Of a stretch of 32,391 bases of DNA, positions 8,516 to 16,897 are shown in pieces. The DNA comes from Actinomycetota bacterium (GTDB lineage Bacteria; Actinomycetota; Actinomycetes; Nanopelagicales; Nanopelagicaceae). The stretch's first letter is position 1, and each line of letters begins with the position of its first letter. The translations under genes were made by a program, and so were the position numbers. Under the pieces are notes generated by a model that was not told where the DNA came from, did no database searches, and saw only the letters and a program-made list of their open reading frames with translations. The stretch is taken from NCBI GenBank assembly GCA_015660815.1, contig JACSDF010000013.1, forward strand, positions 1 through 32,391. The letters run 5' to 3'.

Positions 8516-10019
8516 TCGTTACCCTTTTCACTATACGTTGGTCAACATGTGAATCTGCAACCGAACCAGCACCTAAATAAGTACTTGAATGGCGTGCACT
8601 CGGCATTTTCGCAAGATCTGATTTGCGAACTAAGTAACCTGTTATTCGTATGAAGTCGTTGCTATCTAAATTGAAAGTGAAATCGCGCATACCGCTTTTA
8701 AATGCGCCACGAATAACATCGACGACGGCCTGTGGATTTTTCACGGCCGTATCGTCAAAGGACAAGACATCACTGATTCCTGATTGAAAGAGATGGTGAT
8801 GACGGGCAACGGTATTTAAGTGAGAAATTAGCGAGGGCTCGGTTCCGATAGGGATGCGTGTGCCCGCGGTAACACCAATATCCAAATCAATACCAGACTG
8901 AGAGTGCAAGAAGGCGTAACCATTGTTGGCTTTGCAGTAAGGCATTTTACGCTCAGCAACCCAAGCAGAGATAAATGAAGTAATGCGATAACCCAAGTCA
9001 TCTGCGATTGAACTATGTCCATACGTACCCTCGCTTCCTTCGCGGGCCATAAGAATATTAACCGCTTCGGCAAGACCAAATATGCCAAACATTGCGGAAA
9101 ACCTATCTAATTCCAGTAAACCCTCCGCAATTAGCCAGTTGGATTCAAAGAAGTGTGATTCCTCAACGAGATAGAGAATCCGTGACTCCATCAATTCGGC
9201 CGTCAAATCTAAGTAATACGGAAGAGTTGTTGCAAGGAAGGGCTCAACTCCGCCTTCAGTTGCATCTACCGTTGCTTTTAAATTTATTCGGACAAGAGTG
9301 TGAGACCCACCCCCAATTTTTAGAGAGTTGTAACAACTAACAGCGGCATAGTCAGGACCCAAATCCGATTGCATCATCACATCATTGATGAAATGTGGCT
9401 TGCCGCATTCAAAAACAGTTTTAACTGCATCCAGAATATATTCATCACTGGTTAGAACAGGATCAACTTTGAGCGAAATATTTGGAACTACCTGAAGCAA
9501 TTCGCGTTCTAACTTCAAAATCATCTTAGAAACACGGTTATAAACAGGGCTCAAATTCGTATGCGCGAATGCGTCCGGGAACATGCGGTCAAGGCTGATC
9601 CAGAAGCGCTTCATTTTTGCATATAACTCTTCGTCAACAATCCCCTCAACATAGGGCAGCAATAACGTGTCCAAATCGCCAAAGTAAACTGGATATCCAG
9701 TAATCGAAGGCGTTGCTGAGTACATAATAAGTAAAAATGCCAAAGCATCATCTAAATCTTTAGCTGGTGGAAGCTCTAAAAACTTCGATCCATTTACCAA
9801 GACTTTCTTGTAGTCGGGCAATAAGTAACGAGGCCGGTATGGTGCACTTCCCTCATACATATCGCAGATAATTCGACTAGAAAGTGCATCACTACATTGT
9901 TTGCGAACTGCGGGTGGATCCAAGAGATTTTCAGCTAAGTTTGCAAGTCCTGCAACACGTTGGCGATACGTAAATTTCGGATTGGTCACCATTGAACGAA
10001 TGTCTTCTAGCGATGTCAT
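8484..10019 (-). CDS. YjjI-family glycyl radical enzyme
   Basis: This 511-residue protein matches the YjjI (DUF3029-type) family of glycyl radical enzymes, whose reaction is not established to my knowledge. The C-terminal glycyl-radical loop is visible as FIRITGYLVR, giving G461 as the radical site. A candidate thiyl cysteine is C229 in AAVSCYNS, mid-protein as expected. Other conserved-looking stretches are EGSEGTYGHSSIADDLGYRI (328-347) and TAGTRIPIGTEP. The ATG at 10019 follows TAAAAT by six nt, so it likely has its own leaderless promoter, separate from regX3 upstream. A glycyl radical is destroyed by oxygen, so the enzyme should act only under anoxic or micro-oxic conditions. It is not pyruvate formate-lyase (too short) and not NrdD. 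Confidence 0.82.
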   Translation of the reverse strand: MTSLEDIRSMVTNPKFTYRQRVAGLANLAENLLDPPAVRKQCSDALSSRIICDMYEGSAPYRPRYLLPDYKKVLVNGSKFLELPPAKDLDDALAFLLIMYSATPSITGYPVYFGDLDTLLLPYVEGIVDEELYAKMKRFWISLDRMFPDAFAHTNLSPVYNRVSKMILKLERELLQVVPNISLKVDPVLTSDEYILDAVKTVFECGKPHFINDVMMQSDLGPDYAAVSCYNSLKIGGGSHTLVRINLKATVDATEGGVEPFLATTLPYYLDLTAELMESRILYLVEESHFFESNWLIAEGLLELDRFSAMFGIFGLAEAVNILMAREGSEGTYGHSSIADDLGYRITSFISAWVAERKMPYCKANNGYAFLHSQSGIDLDIGVTAGTRIPIGTEPSLISHLNTVARHHHLFQSGISDVLSFDDTAVKNPQAVVDVIRGAFKSGMRDFTFNLDSNDFIRITGYLVRKSDLAKMPSARHSSTYLGAGSVADSHVDQRIVKRVTSAESSPSTSS

Positions 10020-10025
10020 GCTTTT

Positions 10026-10031
10026 ATTTTA
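10026..10031 (-). promoter_or_regulatory. Leaderless -10 of the glycyl radical enzyme gene
   Basis: TAAAAT on the minus strand is separated by six bases (AAAAGC) from the ATG at 10019. No clear -35 hexamer or Shine-Dalgarno is seen. The surrounding gap (10020-10110) is AT-rich. Confidence 0.5.
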
Positions 10032-10110
10032 AGTTCCTCGCAATGATAATTCGCTATAAATAGCACTCATTCACGAAGTAAAGTACCTCAGGGAGTGCTG
10101 GCGCTCAGTT

Positions 10111-10797
10111 TTAACTCTCTAATTTGTACCCAAGTCCTCGAATAGTTTGAATTAAGACTGGATTGGCAGGGTCAATTTCTAACTTAGAACGCAGGCGCTT
10201 TATATGTACGTCGAGTGTTTTCGTGTCTCCAAAGTAATCTCCACCCCACACACGATCAATTAACTGTGAACGTGTTAATACACGACCAGAATTACGCATC
10301 AAAAACTCAAGAAGTTCAAACTCCTTCAACGGAAGTGCAACAGGTGCGCCATTACTAAAAGCTTGGTGACGAGCAGTATCCAACTTAATCGCTCCAACTG
10401 TAATTACTTCCAAATCACCATTTAAATCAGCATCTGAAATCCCTCGCCGAAGAACGGCCTTGATACGGGCTATTAATTCGCGCGAAGAGTATGGCTTAGT
10501 CACATAATCATCGGCACCAAGCTCTAGACCTACAACTTTATCTATTTCTGCATCTTTGGCGGTCAACATAATAATTGGCACGTGTGATGTGGTACGAATC
10601 GTACGGCAAACATCAACCCCAGAGATTTCAGGAATCATAAGGTCAAGGAGAATGAGATCCGCACCTTCTTTGGCAAAGGTATTGAGTGCCGCACGCCCGT
10701 CTTCGGCCACACTAACTTCAAAGCCCTCTTTACCAAGGAGGAAGGCCAACGCTTCAGAAAAAGAGCTTTCATCTTCAACTATTAGTATTTTTGTCAT
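10111..10797 (-). CDS. regX3: OmpR/PhoB-family response regulator, RegX3/PhoP-like
   Basis: This 228-residue DNA-binding regulator has a receiver domain (1-115) with the acidic pair EDE at 8-10, phospho-acceptor D52 in LLDLMIP, T79 and K101 in VTKPYS. A winged-helix output domain (about 130-228) follows, with the typical ending DPANPVLIQTIRGLGYKL. Its start overlaps the kinase stop by one base (TAATG), so the pair is translated together. Adjacency to senX3, phoU, pst genes and PHO-box repeats makes it the probable phosphate-starvation regulator. In E. coli terms it is PhoB; in actinobacteria the names RegX3 and PhoP are both used, and sequence alone does not settle which fits best. Confidence 0.9.
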   Translation of the reverse strand: MTKILIVEDESSFSEALAFLLGKEGFEVSVAEDGRAALNTFAKEGADLILLDLMIPEISGVDVCRTIRTTSHVPIIMLTAKDAEIDKVVGLELGADDYVTKPYSSRELIARIKAVLRRGISDADLNGDLEVITVGAIKLDTARHQAFSNGAPVALPLKEFELLEFLMRNSGRVLTRSQLIDRVWGGDYFGDTKTLDVHIKRLRSKLEIDPANPVLIQTIRGLGYKLES

Positions 10798-11858
10798 TAT
10801 GCACTCTCTGTTTGCGAATCATAGACTGGTAATCGAAGTGAAAAAGTACTCCCGACATTTTCAACGCTCCATAGTGTTACTTCTCCACCATGTTTTGAAG
10901 CTACATGCTTAACAATTGATAGTCCCAATCCAGTTCCACCAGTTTGCCGTGAGCGCGCTGGATCAACTCGGTAAAAACGTTCGAAGATTCGCTCTTGCTC
11001 AGATTCAGAAATACCAATGCCTTGGTCGGTAACTGAAATATTTACAATCCCATTTTCAATGTGAGTGCTGATTGAAACTTTAGTCCCTTCAGGGGAGTAA
11101 TTAATTGCGTTCTCAATGAGATTGTGAACGGCCATAATCAATTGATCGCGGTCTCCAAGAACTACTGTCGTCGTAGACTCTGAGAAAGTGACGGTAATAT
11201 TTCGATTATCAGCAGTGATTTGACATTGATCTATTGCTTCGCGAATCAAATACTCCACTCCAACTTCTTGTGCTAGTTGTAATGGATCAGAATCCTGGAC
11301 GCGCGATAAGTTAATAATCTCTTGAACCAAATCTGTTAATCGTTTTGCCTCGGATTGCATTCGGGTAGCAAATTTAACAACTGAATCGGGGTCATCTTTT
11401 GCACCTAAAACCGCCTCACTCAAAAGTGAAAGTGCACCAATTGGAGTTTTTAACTCATGAGATATATTTGCAACAAAATCGCGCCTAACATCATGAACGC
11501 GCTGCGCTTCACTTTCATCACTTACTAAAACTAAAACCAAGTCATCTTTAGTTAAAGGCAAGACTTTCACTGTCAACTCGTGCTTACCTTCACCAATTGG
11601 ACCACGGGGAAAATCAATCTTTCCTACTTGCTGGTTATGCGTGCGGCGCACTACACGTATAGTGGCCAATAGCTCAGAACTCTGAATTCGCTCATCCTTG
11701 AGTATTCCAAGAAGTTCTATGCCTGGGGTGATAAAAATCGGGATCTCGCCAGGGGCTAAAATCATTGAGTCGCCGTCAAGAAGGTTAAGAGTTTCCAGGA
11801 GCATCTCTGGCAAAGCGCGTGGGTTAAAATCAGTTTCTTCCCTGCGCAAGAACTTCAT
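10797..11858 (-). CDS. senX3: SenX3/PhoR-like sensor histidine kinase without membrane segments
   Basis: This 353-residue kinase has H134 in ANISHELKTPIGAL, an N box NLIENAINYSP, G1 DQGIGI, an F box FERFYRVDP and G2 GTGLGLSIVKH. Residues 1-115 look like a PAS-type sensor domain. Unlike SenX3 or PhoR, there is no N-terminal transmembrane hairpin. An in-frame TAG lies four codons before the ATG, so no upstream extension is possible. That TAG is part of the -10 hexamer TAGAGT, six nt before the ATG. The kinase would therefore be cytosolic and could read phosphate status through PhoU and the Pst complex. It is divergent from phoU with a PHO box between them. Confidence 0.9.
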   Translation of the reverse strand: MKFLRREETDFNPRALPEMLLETLNLLDGDSMILAPGEIPIFITPGIELLGILKDERIQSSELLATIRVVRRTHNQQVGKIDFPRGPIGEGKHELTVKVLPLTKDDLVLVLVSDESEAQRVHDVRRDFVANISHELKTPIGALSLLSEAVLGAKDDPDSVVKFATRMQSEAKRLTDLVQEIINLSRVQDSDPLQLAQEVGVEYLIREAIDQCQITADNRNITVTFSESTTTVVLGDRDQLIMAVHNLIENAINYSPEGTKVSISTHIENGIVNISVTDQGIGISESEQERIFERFYRVDPARSRQTGGTGLGLSIVKHVASKHGGEVTLWSVENVGSTFSLRLPVYDSQTESA

Positions 11859-11864
11859 AAGGCA

Positions 11865-11870
11865 ACTCTA
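11865..11870 (-). promoter_or_regulatory. Leaderless -10 of senX3-regX3
   Basis: TAGAGT on the minus strand lies six bases (TGCCTT) before the senX3 ATG at 11858. No Shine-Dalgarno is present. The PHO-box repeats at 11898-11930 begin 40 nt upstream of the predicted start site, a position suited to regulation by RegX3 itself. Confidence 0.5.
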
Positions 11871-11897
11871 TCGGCTCAAAAGGCTAGTTTACCTTGC

Positions 11898-11930
11898 GTT
11901 CACCAAAGCGTGGCCCTCTATTCACCATCT
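11898..11930 (+). promoter_or_regulatory. PHO box (three 11-nt units) between senX3 and phoU
   Basis: Three consecutive 11-nt units read GTTCACCAAAG, CGTGGCCCTCT and ATTCACCATCT. Units 1 and 3 match the actinobacterial PHO-box core GTTCACC (six or seven of seven) in exact 22-nt register; the middle unit is degenerate, as often seen. It ends five nt before the proposed -10 of phoU, so bound regulator would cover the -35 region. It could also control senX3-regX3 on the other strand. Confidence 0.7.
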
Positions 11931-11935
11931 CCACG

Positions 11936-11941
11936 TAGGTT
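11936..11941 (+). promoter_or_regulatory. Leaderless -10 of phoU-pstCAB
   Basis: TAGGTT is followed by seven bases and the phoU ATG at 11949. There is no -35 consensus; the PHO box immediately upstream probably replaces it, as in activator-dependent promoters. Confidence 0.45.
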
Positions 11942-11948
11942 TTGCGCC

Positions 11949-12602
11949 ATGGCACTCATCAGATCTGTATTCCAAGACGAGCTCGATAACGTTTCTCAAT
12001 CTTTAGTTGATCTTACCGAAATGGTATCAACTGCAATGTCAAAGGCAACTTCTGCGTTATTGAATAGCGATTTGAAACTGGCCGAAGAAGTGATTGCAAA
12101 TGATGAAAAAATTGATGATTACCAACATGATATCGATTCACATGTCATTGACATTATTGCTCGACAACAACCCGTGGCTTCCGATTTACGTGCACTCGTC
12201 ACCGCACTTCGCATGGGTTCAGATTTGGAACGCATGGGGGATCTCGCACATCACGTTGCAAAACTCGCAAGACTCCGCCATCCAGAATGTGCAATCCCAT
12301 CAGAGTTAATTGAGACCGTGACAAATATGGGCCGCGTTGCAGTAGAACTTACTAATAAGACGGGCATGGTTATTTCGACGAGAAATACTGAGATGGCACT
12401 TGAAGTCGGACTCGATGATGATGAGATGGATGATTTGCATCGTCAAGTTATTGCCAAACTCATTGAGCCAAAATGGGACCATGGAATCGAAAGTGCAATT
12501 GATTTAACTTTATTAGGTCGATATTACGAACGCTATGCAGATCATGCAGTCTCAGTCTCTCGCCGTGTGTACTTCCTTGTGACTGGAAAGTACGCCTCAT
12601 AA
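11949..12602 (+). CDS. phoU: PhoU phosphate-signalling regulator
   Basis: This 217-residue, all-helical cytoplasmic protein has two tandem PhoU repeats (about 1-105 and 106-217). The conserved core is visible in EEVIANDEKIDDYQHDID, followed by LRMGSDLERMGDLAHHVAKLA in repeat 1 and YYERYADHAVSVSRRV in repeat 2. PhoU links the Pst transporter to the kinase and represses signalling when phosphate is ample. The ATG at 11949 is chosen over a GTG at 11910 because it gives the family's usual start and follows a -10 hexamer; the longer form would read through the PHO box. The stop overlaps the pstC start as TAATG. Confidence 0.93.
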   Translation: MALIRSVFQDELDNVSQSLVDLTEMVSTAMSKATSALLNSDLKLAEEVIANDEKIDDYQHDIDSHVIDIIARQQPVASDLRALVTALRMGSDLERMGDLAHHVAKLARLRHPECAIPSELIETVTNMGRVAVELTNKTGMVISTRNTEMALEVGLDDDEMDDLHRQVIAKLIEPKWDHGIESAIDLTLLGRYYERYADHAVSVSRRVYFLVTGKYAS

Positions 12603-13588
12603 TGTTAACTGCAACAGAGATAGTCATTCCGGCTCCAAGAGAATTAACGACAAAACCTCGGCGCTCAGATCAGATTTTCCGTGGAGTTGTAACGATTGGG
12701 GGAATGGCTTCCCTCGTAATACTTGGTTTGATTGCGCTATTCCTTTCACTTAAAGGAATACATATTTTACGTGAAGAGAAATTTAGTTTTATTACTACCT
12801 CTAAGTGGGAAGTAATCACCGATGAGACGGGTTCAATAGCAGGTTCCTCATTTGGGATTGGTGCCATGTTGGTTGGTACATTCCTGTGTGCACTCATTGC
12901 AATAATCGTTGGAGTCCCTATTGCTGTATTAAGTGCGCTGTACCTTACTTTTTATGCTAAGGGAGCTGCCAAGAAATTTCTGGTCTCACTTGTCGACTTA
13001 ATGGCTGCCTTCCCATCCTTGCTATATGGCTTTTGGGGCTTCTTTATCTTTATGGCAAGCGCTGAATATTGGGCAAAGCTCCTGAATAAATACTTTGGAT
13101 TCATCCCATTTTTCGACGTGCCAGCTCCAATCTTTGAGCGGTCACCATTCATTGCAGGTTTAGTTTTAGCGATCATGATCATTCCAATTGTGACTTCGAT
13201 ATCACGAGAGGTTTTTGATCAAACTCCGCTCGATCGAATTCAGGCGGCATATGCACTCGGTGCCTCCAAGTTGGCAATGATTCGTGCAGTTGTGATCCCT
13301 TATGGTCGTGGCGGAGTTATCGGTGGAGCGATGCTTGGTTTAGGTCGAGCTATGGGCGAAACCGTGGCGGTGTATACGGTTCTAAACGTTGTCTATCAAA
13401 TCAATTGGCAGGTCCTCTTTGGAGCTGGTGGAAATGTTGCCTCACTTATCTTGCTCAAATTTGGTGAAGCAGGCCCGTATGAGGTCGACGCCCTTATGGC
13501 AGCCGGACTAATTCTCTTTGTTCTTACATTATTTGTTAACGCCGCCGCGGATCTACTGATAACCCGTTTTGGAGGTAAGGGACGATGA
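12602..13588 (+). CDS. pstC: Phosphate ABC transporter permease PstC
   Basis: This 328-residue membrane permease of the high-affinity phosphate importer has about six hydrophobic segments, starting near residue 32. It carries the EAA loop AAYALGASKLAMIRAVVIP and the PstC-typical GRAMGETVAVYTVLN. An extracytoplasmic stretch after the first helix is rich in charged residues. It overlaps phoU by one base and pstA by four (ATGA), so the cluster is one translational unit driven from the PHO box before phoU. Confidence 0.94.
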   Translation: MLTATEIVIPAPRELTTKPRRSDQIFRGVVTIGGMASLVILGLIALFLSLKGIHILREEKFSFITTSKWEVITDETGSIAGSSFGIGAMLVGTFLCALIAIIVGVPIAVLSALYLTFYAKGAAKKFLVSLVDLMAAFPSLLYGFWGFFIFMASAEYWAKLLNKYFGFIPFFDVPAPIFERSPFIAGLVLAIMIIPIVTSISREVFDQTPLDRIQAAYALGASKLAMIRAVVIPYGRGGVIGGAMLGLGRAMGETVAVYTVLNVVYQINWQVLFGAGGNVASLILLKFGEAGPYEVDALMAAGLILFVLTLFVNAAADLLITRFGGKGR

Positions 13589-14634
13589 CTATGACAGTTG
13601 AACCCCTACCGCAAAAACCTTGGGAGGTAACGAGCAGACAACGTGCATCTACTGCTTCGCTTCTTGCGATTGCGGCCTTGTTAAGTTGGTTGCTCATTAC
13701 TGTAACTGGTTTAAACGGTAAATTAGGTTATTTATCTGCATTTTTCGTTACCGCTGCCACGTTGATATTTATTCAGCAGTTTCGTTTGCGCAATCTAGCC
13801 GCTGCAAAAGACTCACTACTAAGTAGTTTTGCACTTCTCGGCATGGTGATAACAGTTATTCCAATTGTAAGTATTGTCGCCACAGTAATTGTAAAGGGTT
13901 ACAAAGGAATTCACTTCGGTTTATTTTTTAATGATATGTCCTTGAACTCAGTTAACGATCCAATAAATCAAGGTGGATTACTTCACGCATTGCTTGGAAC
14001 GATTATTATGGTCGGCGGTGCCTTGATAATTAGCTTCCCAATTGGAGTTCTGACCGCCTTATATTTGACTGAAATCCAAGGCAGGTTATCTAGACCGATT
14101 AAGTTCTTAGTTCAAGCTATGAGCGGCGTCCCATCAATCGTAGCTGGCTTATTTATTCTCTCGAGCCTCGTATACCCGGTAACAAAATCACTCTCTGGAA
14201 TGATGGGCTCATTTGCACTCTCAATTTTAATGATTCCAACAATTGCGCGTACCGCAGAAGAGATGCTGCGCTTGATTCCTAATGAACTTCGAGAGGCAGG
14301 TGTAGCACTTGGCGGAACACAGTGGCGCACAGTTGCTGGTGTTGTATTACCTGCTGCAAAAAGTGGACTCGTGACCGCAGTTATATTGGGAATGGCAAGA
14401 ATTATTGGTGAAACCGCGCCACTGCTACTTGTTTCTGGTGGTGGAGACTCGGTTAACTTAAATCCGACCTCCGGACCTATGGGATCTCTTCCTTATTACA
14501 TCTGGAAATCATTCTTAACTGGGGGCACCGAAGAGGCCTTTGCTCGGGCATGGGGAGGACTTTTAGTTCTTCTAGCCTTCATCTTTATTTTATTTGGCGC
14601 AGCTCGCTTAATAAGTGGAAGAAAGGTCATGTGA
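13585..14634 (+). CDS. pstA: Phosphate ABC transporter permease PstA
   Basis: This 349-residue partner of PstC has two extra N-terminal hydrophobic segments (about 25-45 and 49-65) before the canonical permease core, making it longer than the roughly 300-residue E. coli form. Hallmarks are [11 protein letters not shown], the EAA loop [18 protein letters not shown] and [13 protein letters not shown]. The start overlaps the pstC stop as ATGA. pstB follows after one base. Confidence 0.94.
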   Translation: MTMTVEPLPQKPWEVTSRQRASTASLLAIAALLSWLLITVTGLNGKLGYLSAFFVTAATLIFIQQFRLRNLAAAKDSLLSSFALLGMVITVIPIVSIVATVIVKGYKGIHFGLFFNDMSLNSVNDPINQGGLLHALLGTIIMVGGALIISFPIGVLTALYLTEIQGRLSRPIKFLVQAMSGVPSIVAGLFILSSLVYPVTKSLSGMMGSFALSILMIPTIARTAEEMLRLIPNELREAGVALGGTQWRTVAGVVLPAAKSGLVTAVILGMARIIGETAPLLLVSGGGDSVNLNPTSGPMGSLPYYIWKSFLTGGTEEAFARAWGGLLVLLAFIFILFGAARLISGRKVM

Positions 14635-14635
14635 T

Positions 14636-15553
14636 ATGAGTATTGAGAATTCTGATGACAATGGAACTGAAGAACTACACAACAACGACAAGGCAGTGGA
14701 GAAAAATATGCAAACTCAAGTAACTCCCAGCTCGCTTGCAACGGTTGCTGGAAATCGTGAGGTTCGAGTTCCAGGCAGCGAAATGCTTGGTATAGGACTT
14801 GAAACTCGGGGAGTACATGCCTGGTTTGGGAAAAAACATGTGTTAGCCGATGTTTCTCTTGATTTTGCCGCTGGAACCGTCACGGCATTAATTGGACCTT
14901 CAGGCTGTGGAAAATCGACTTTCTTACGGACCCTCAATCGTATGCATGAGTTTATTCCGACAGCTGCACTTGCAGGACAGGTATTACTAGACGGACGAGA
15001 TATTTATGCAGCCGGGACAGATGTGACGAAGATTCGTCTTAATGTTGGAATGGTTTTCCAGAAACCAAACCCGTTTCCCTCAATGACTATTGGGCAAAAT
15101 GTCTTATCGGGACTAAAACTTGCACAGCTAAAGAGAAGCAACACCGATGACTTGATGGAGTCATGTTTGGAGCGGGCAGGATTATGGAGTGAGGTTAAGG
15201 ATCGACTAAACGAGCATGGCGGCGCTCTCTCTGGCGGTCAACAACAACGCTTGTGCATTGCTCGTGCTTTGGCAGTTGAACCGCAAGTTCTGTTGATGGA
15301 TGAGCCGTGCTCAGCTCTTGATCCAGGATCTACTTTTAGAATCGAGCAGACGATCTCTGAACTCGCAAAAACTATGACGATTATCATCGTGACTCACAAC
15401 ATGCAACAGGCTGCCCGAGTCTCTGACTACACAGCATTCTTCCTCTCTGATGGAGGCCCAGGAGTAATGGTTGAAGCGGCACCGACTAGCAAAATTTTCT
15501 CGGCACCCGTTGATAAACGAACTGAGGACTACGTCACTGGTCGTTTTGGTTAA
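14636..15553 (+). CDS. pstB: Phosphate ABC transporter ATPase PstB
   Basis: This 305-residue ATPase energises PstCA. It shows Walker [10 protein letters not shown], the Q-loop region VFQKPNPFP, the signature LSGGQQQR, Walker [15 protein letters not shown] and the PstB-specific switch [13 protein letters not shown]. It is about 45 residues longer than typical PstB. The N-terminal extension is acidic and Asn-rich and probably disordered. The ATG at 14636 is preceded by GAAAGG nine nt upstream. A second in-frame ATG at 14708 with GGAG would give a 281-residue protein and cannot be excluded; a GTG at 14615 inside pstA is less likely. Confidence 0.93.
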   Translation: MSIENSDDNGTEELHNNDKAVEKNMQTQVTPSSLATVAGNREVRVPGSEMLGIGLETRGVHAWFGKKHVLADVSLDFAAGTVTALIGPSGCGKSTFLRTLNRMHEFIPTAALAGQVLLDGRDIYAAGTDVTKIRLNVGMVFQKPNPFPSMTIGQNVLSGLKLAQLKRSNTDDLMESCLERAGLWSEVKDRLNEHGGALSGGQQQRLCIARALAVEPQVLLMDEPCSALDPGSTFRIEQTISELAKTMTIIIVTHNMQQAARVSDYTAFFLSDGGPGVMVEAAPTSKIFSAPVDKRTEDYVTGRFG

Positions 15554-15561
15554 CTCTGTTT

Positions 15562-15616
15562 GTTCACTTAATGCTTACTCAGATTTAACCTGCTTCTTAC
15601 TCTCTAGTCACTAGCG
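15562..15616 (+). promoter_or_regulatory. PHO box array (five 11-nt units) upstream of pstS
   Basis: Five back-to-back 11-nt units start GTTCACT, GCTTACT, TTTAACC, TCTTACT and AGTCACT (at 15562, 15573, 15584, 15595 and 15606). All five share T at position 3, A at 5 and C at 6, with C or T at 7, fitting the PHO core GTTCACC. The array occupies most of the pstB-pstS gap and ends 50 nt before the pstS ATG. It predicts separate phosphate-controlled transcription of the binding-protein gene. Confidence 0.68.
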
Positions 15617-15666
15617 CTCAATACCGTTGGCACGTAAAAGAACTACCCTCCAACGAAAGGTTCATA

Positions 15667-16815
15667 ATGAAGTTTTCTACAAAAGCAAAAGCAGTTGCTC
15701 TTGCCGCTTTAATTGTAGTCTCAACTGCACAACCTGCGCATGCAGTTGATTTAACTGGATCCGGTGCATCATTCGTAGATCCGCTTTTGCAAGCATGTAA
15801 GGCAGGCTTTGCCAAGGCAAGTGGCCATTCATATGTTTACTCTTCAGTCGGTTCAGGTACTGGTAAGAGAAATTCTGACTCTCAATTAGGAGATTTTTGG
15901 TTCTCAGACTCAACTCACTCAGCATCAACTAAGCGTTCAACAGTCTTTCACGCACCTATCATCGCTGCTCCTATTGCAGTGCTCGTTAATCTTCCAGCAA
16001 AGAAAGATATCTATCTGAGCACAGCAACAGTTGCGAAGATTTTCGCTGGTGAAATTACAAAATGGAATGATGCAGCGATTGTCGCCGATAATAACCGTTC
16101 CATTACAACTACAATTTATCGCAAAGATTCAAATGGAAACGTCAAAAAAGATAGCAAAGGTAATCCAGTAGTTCTTCGAACAGCTACAAAGACAAGTTAC
16201 TACACACTTCCAAACCAGCTAATCAAGGTAGTCTTTCGTGCCGATGGTTCTGGAACGACAAATAACTTCACAAAATGGTTAAATGGTGTTGCTCCAACCG
16301 TTTGGACTAAGCCAGCTAATGATGCCTTTACAACTGCCTTCCCTAGCAATATAAATGCTCCTGCAAATATCGGTCGAATAGTCGGAGCGAATGCATCGCA
16401 GGGTATTGCAACACTTGCTGCAAAGACTCCTTATTCAATTACTTATGCGGAGAAGAACTGGGGCGATGCTTATGGTCTACGTGCTGCATATGTAAGTAAT
16501 GCAACAGGTCAGTTCGTATACCCAGATTCAGCCGCTGTCTCTGCATTTTTAGGTGAAGCCAACCAAGATGCAAACGGAATTGTTACCTATGATTACTCAA
16601 CAAAGGTCGCTGGCGCATACACACTAGGAATCGTTTCCTATATGTTAGTTGAAACCTCTTATGCAGATAAGGCAAAAGGAGCTGCAGTCAAGCAGTTGGC
16701 TGAATATATCCTTTCTTCTGAGTGTGCAGCTGGAGATCCAAAACTTGGCTATGTTGTTCTCACAGGTAGCTTCCTTGACAAAGCGAAGTCACTCATTGCA
16801 AAGATGAATAAGTAA
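15667..16815 (+). CDS. pstS: Phosphate-binding protein PstS
   Basis: This 382-residue exported protein captures phosphate for PstCAB. A signal peptide ends with AHA at residues 24-26. The mature protein opens with TGSGASFVDPLLQ, the usual PstS start, and has phosphate-site segments VGSGTGKR, FRADGSGTTNNFTKWL and IGRIVGANASQGIATL. There is no lipobox cysteine, unlike many monoderm PstS proteins. The ATG has GAAAGG six nt upstream. It is the last gene of the cluster, behind its own PHO-box array, and is followed by a strong terminator. Confidence 0.92.
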   Translation: MKFSTKAKAVALAALIVVSTAQPAHAVDLTGSGASFVDPLLQACKAGFAKASGHSYVYSSVGSGTGKRNSDSQLGDFWFSDSTHSASTKRSTVFHAPIIAAPIAVLVNLPAKKDIYLSTATVAKIFAGEITKWNDAAIVADNNRSITTTIYRKDSNGNVKKDSKGNPVVLRTATKTSYYTLPNQLIKVVFRADGSGTTNNFTKWLNGVAPTVWTKPANDAFTTAFPSNINAPANIGRIVGANASQGIATLAAKTPYSITYAEKNWGDAYGLRAAYVSNATGQFVYPDSAAVSAFLGEANQDANGIVTYDYSTKVAGAYTLGIVSYMLVETSYADKAKGAAVKQLAEYILSSECAAGDPKLGYVVLTGSFLDKAKSLIAKMNK

Positions 16816-16852
16816 GAGGTTTTTACTCTATAACCTTCGAGGGTTAGTAAAA

Positions 16853-16897
16853 ATGATCCCTATCGCAGCGATGCGGTAGGGGTCATTTCTTTTTTTC
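16853..16897. terminator. Intrinsic terminator after pstS
   Basis: A 15-bp stem (16853-16867 with 16872-16886, two G-U pairs in RNA) closed by a GCGA tetraloop of the GNRA type is followed by a T-rich run to about 16896. It overlaps the last codons of the convergent membrane-protein gene. Confidence 0.9.

Noticed and set aside
10062-10099. Inverted repeat AGCACTC ... GAGTGCT resembling a CIRCE/HrcA operator in the gap after regX3
   Set aside because: The spacer is 24 nt, whereas CIRCE needs 9, and the next gene is not a chaperone. At most a weak hairpin; not followed by a T run on the minus strand.
11910-11948. Upstream GTG start that would extend PhoU by 13 residues
   Set aside because: The extension would begin inside the PHO box and ahead of the proposed -10, and is not part of the PhoU family start.
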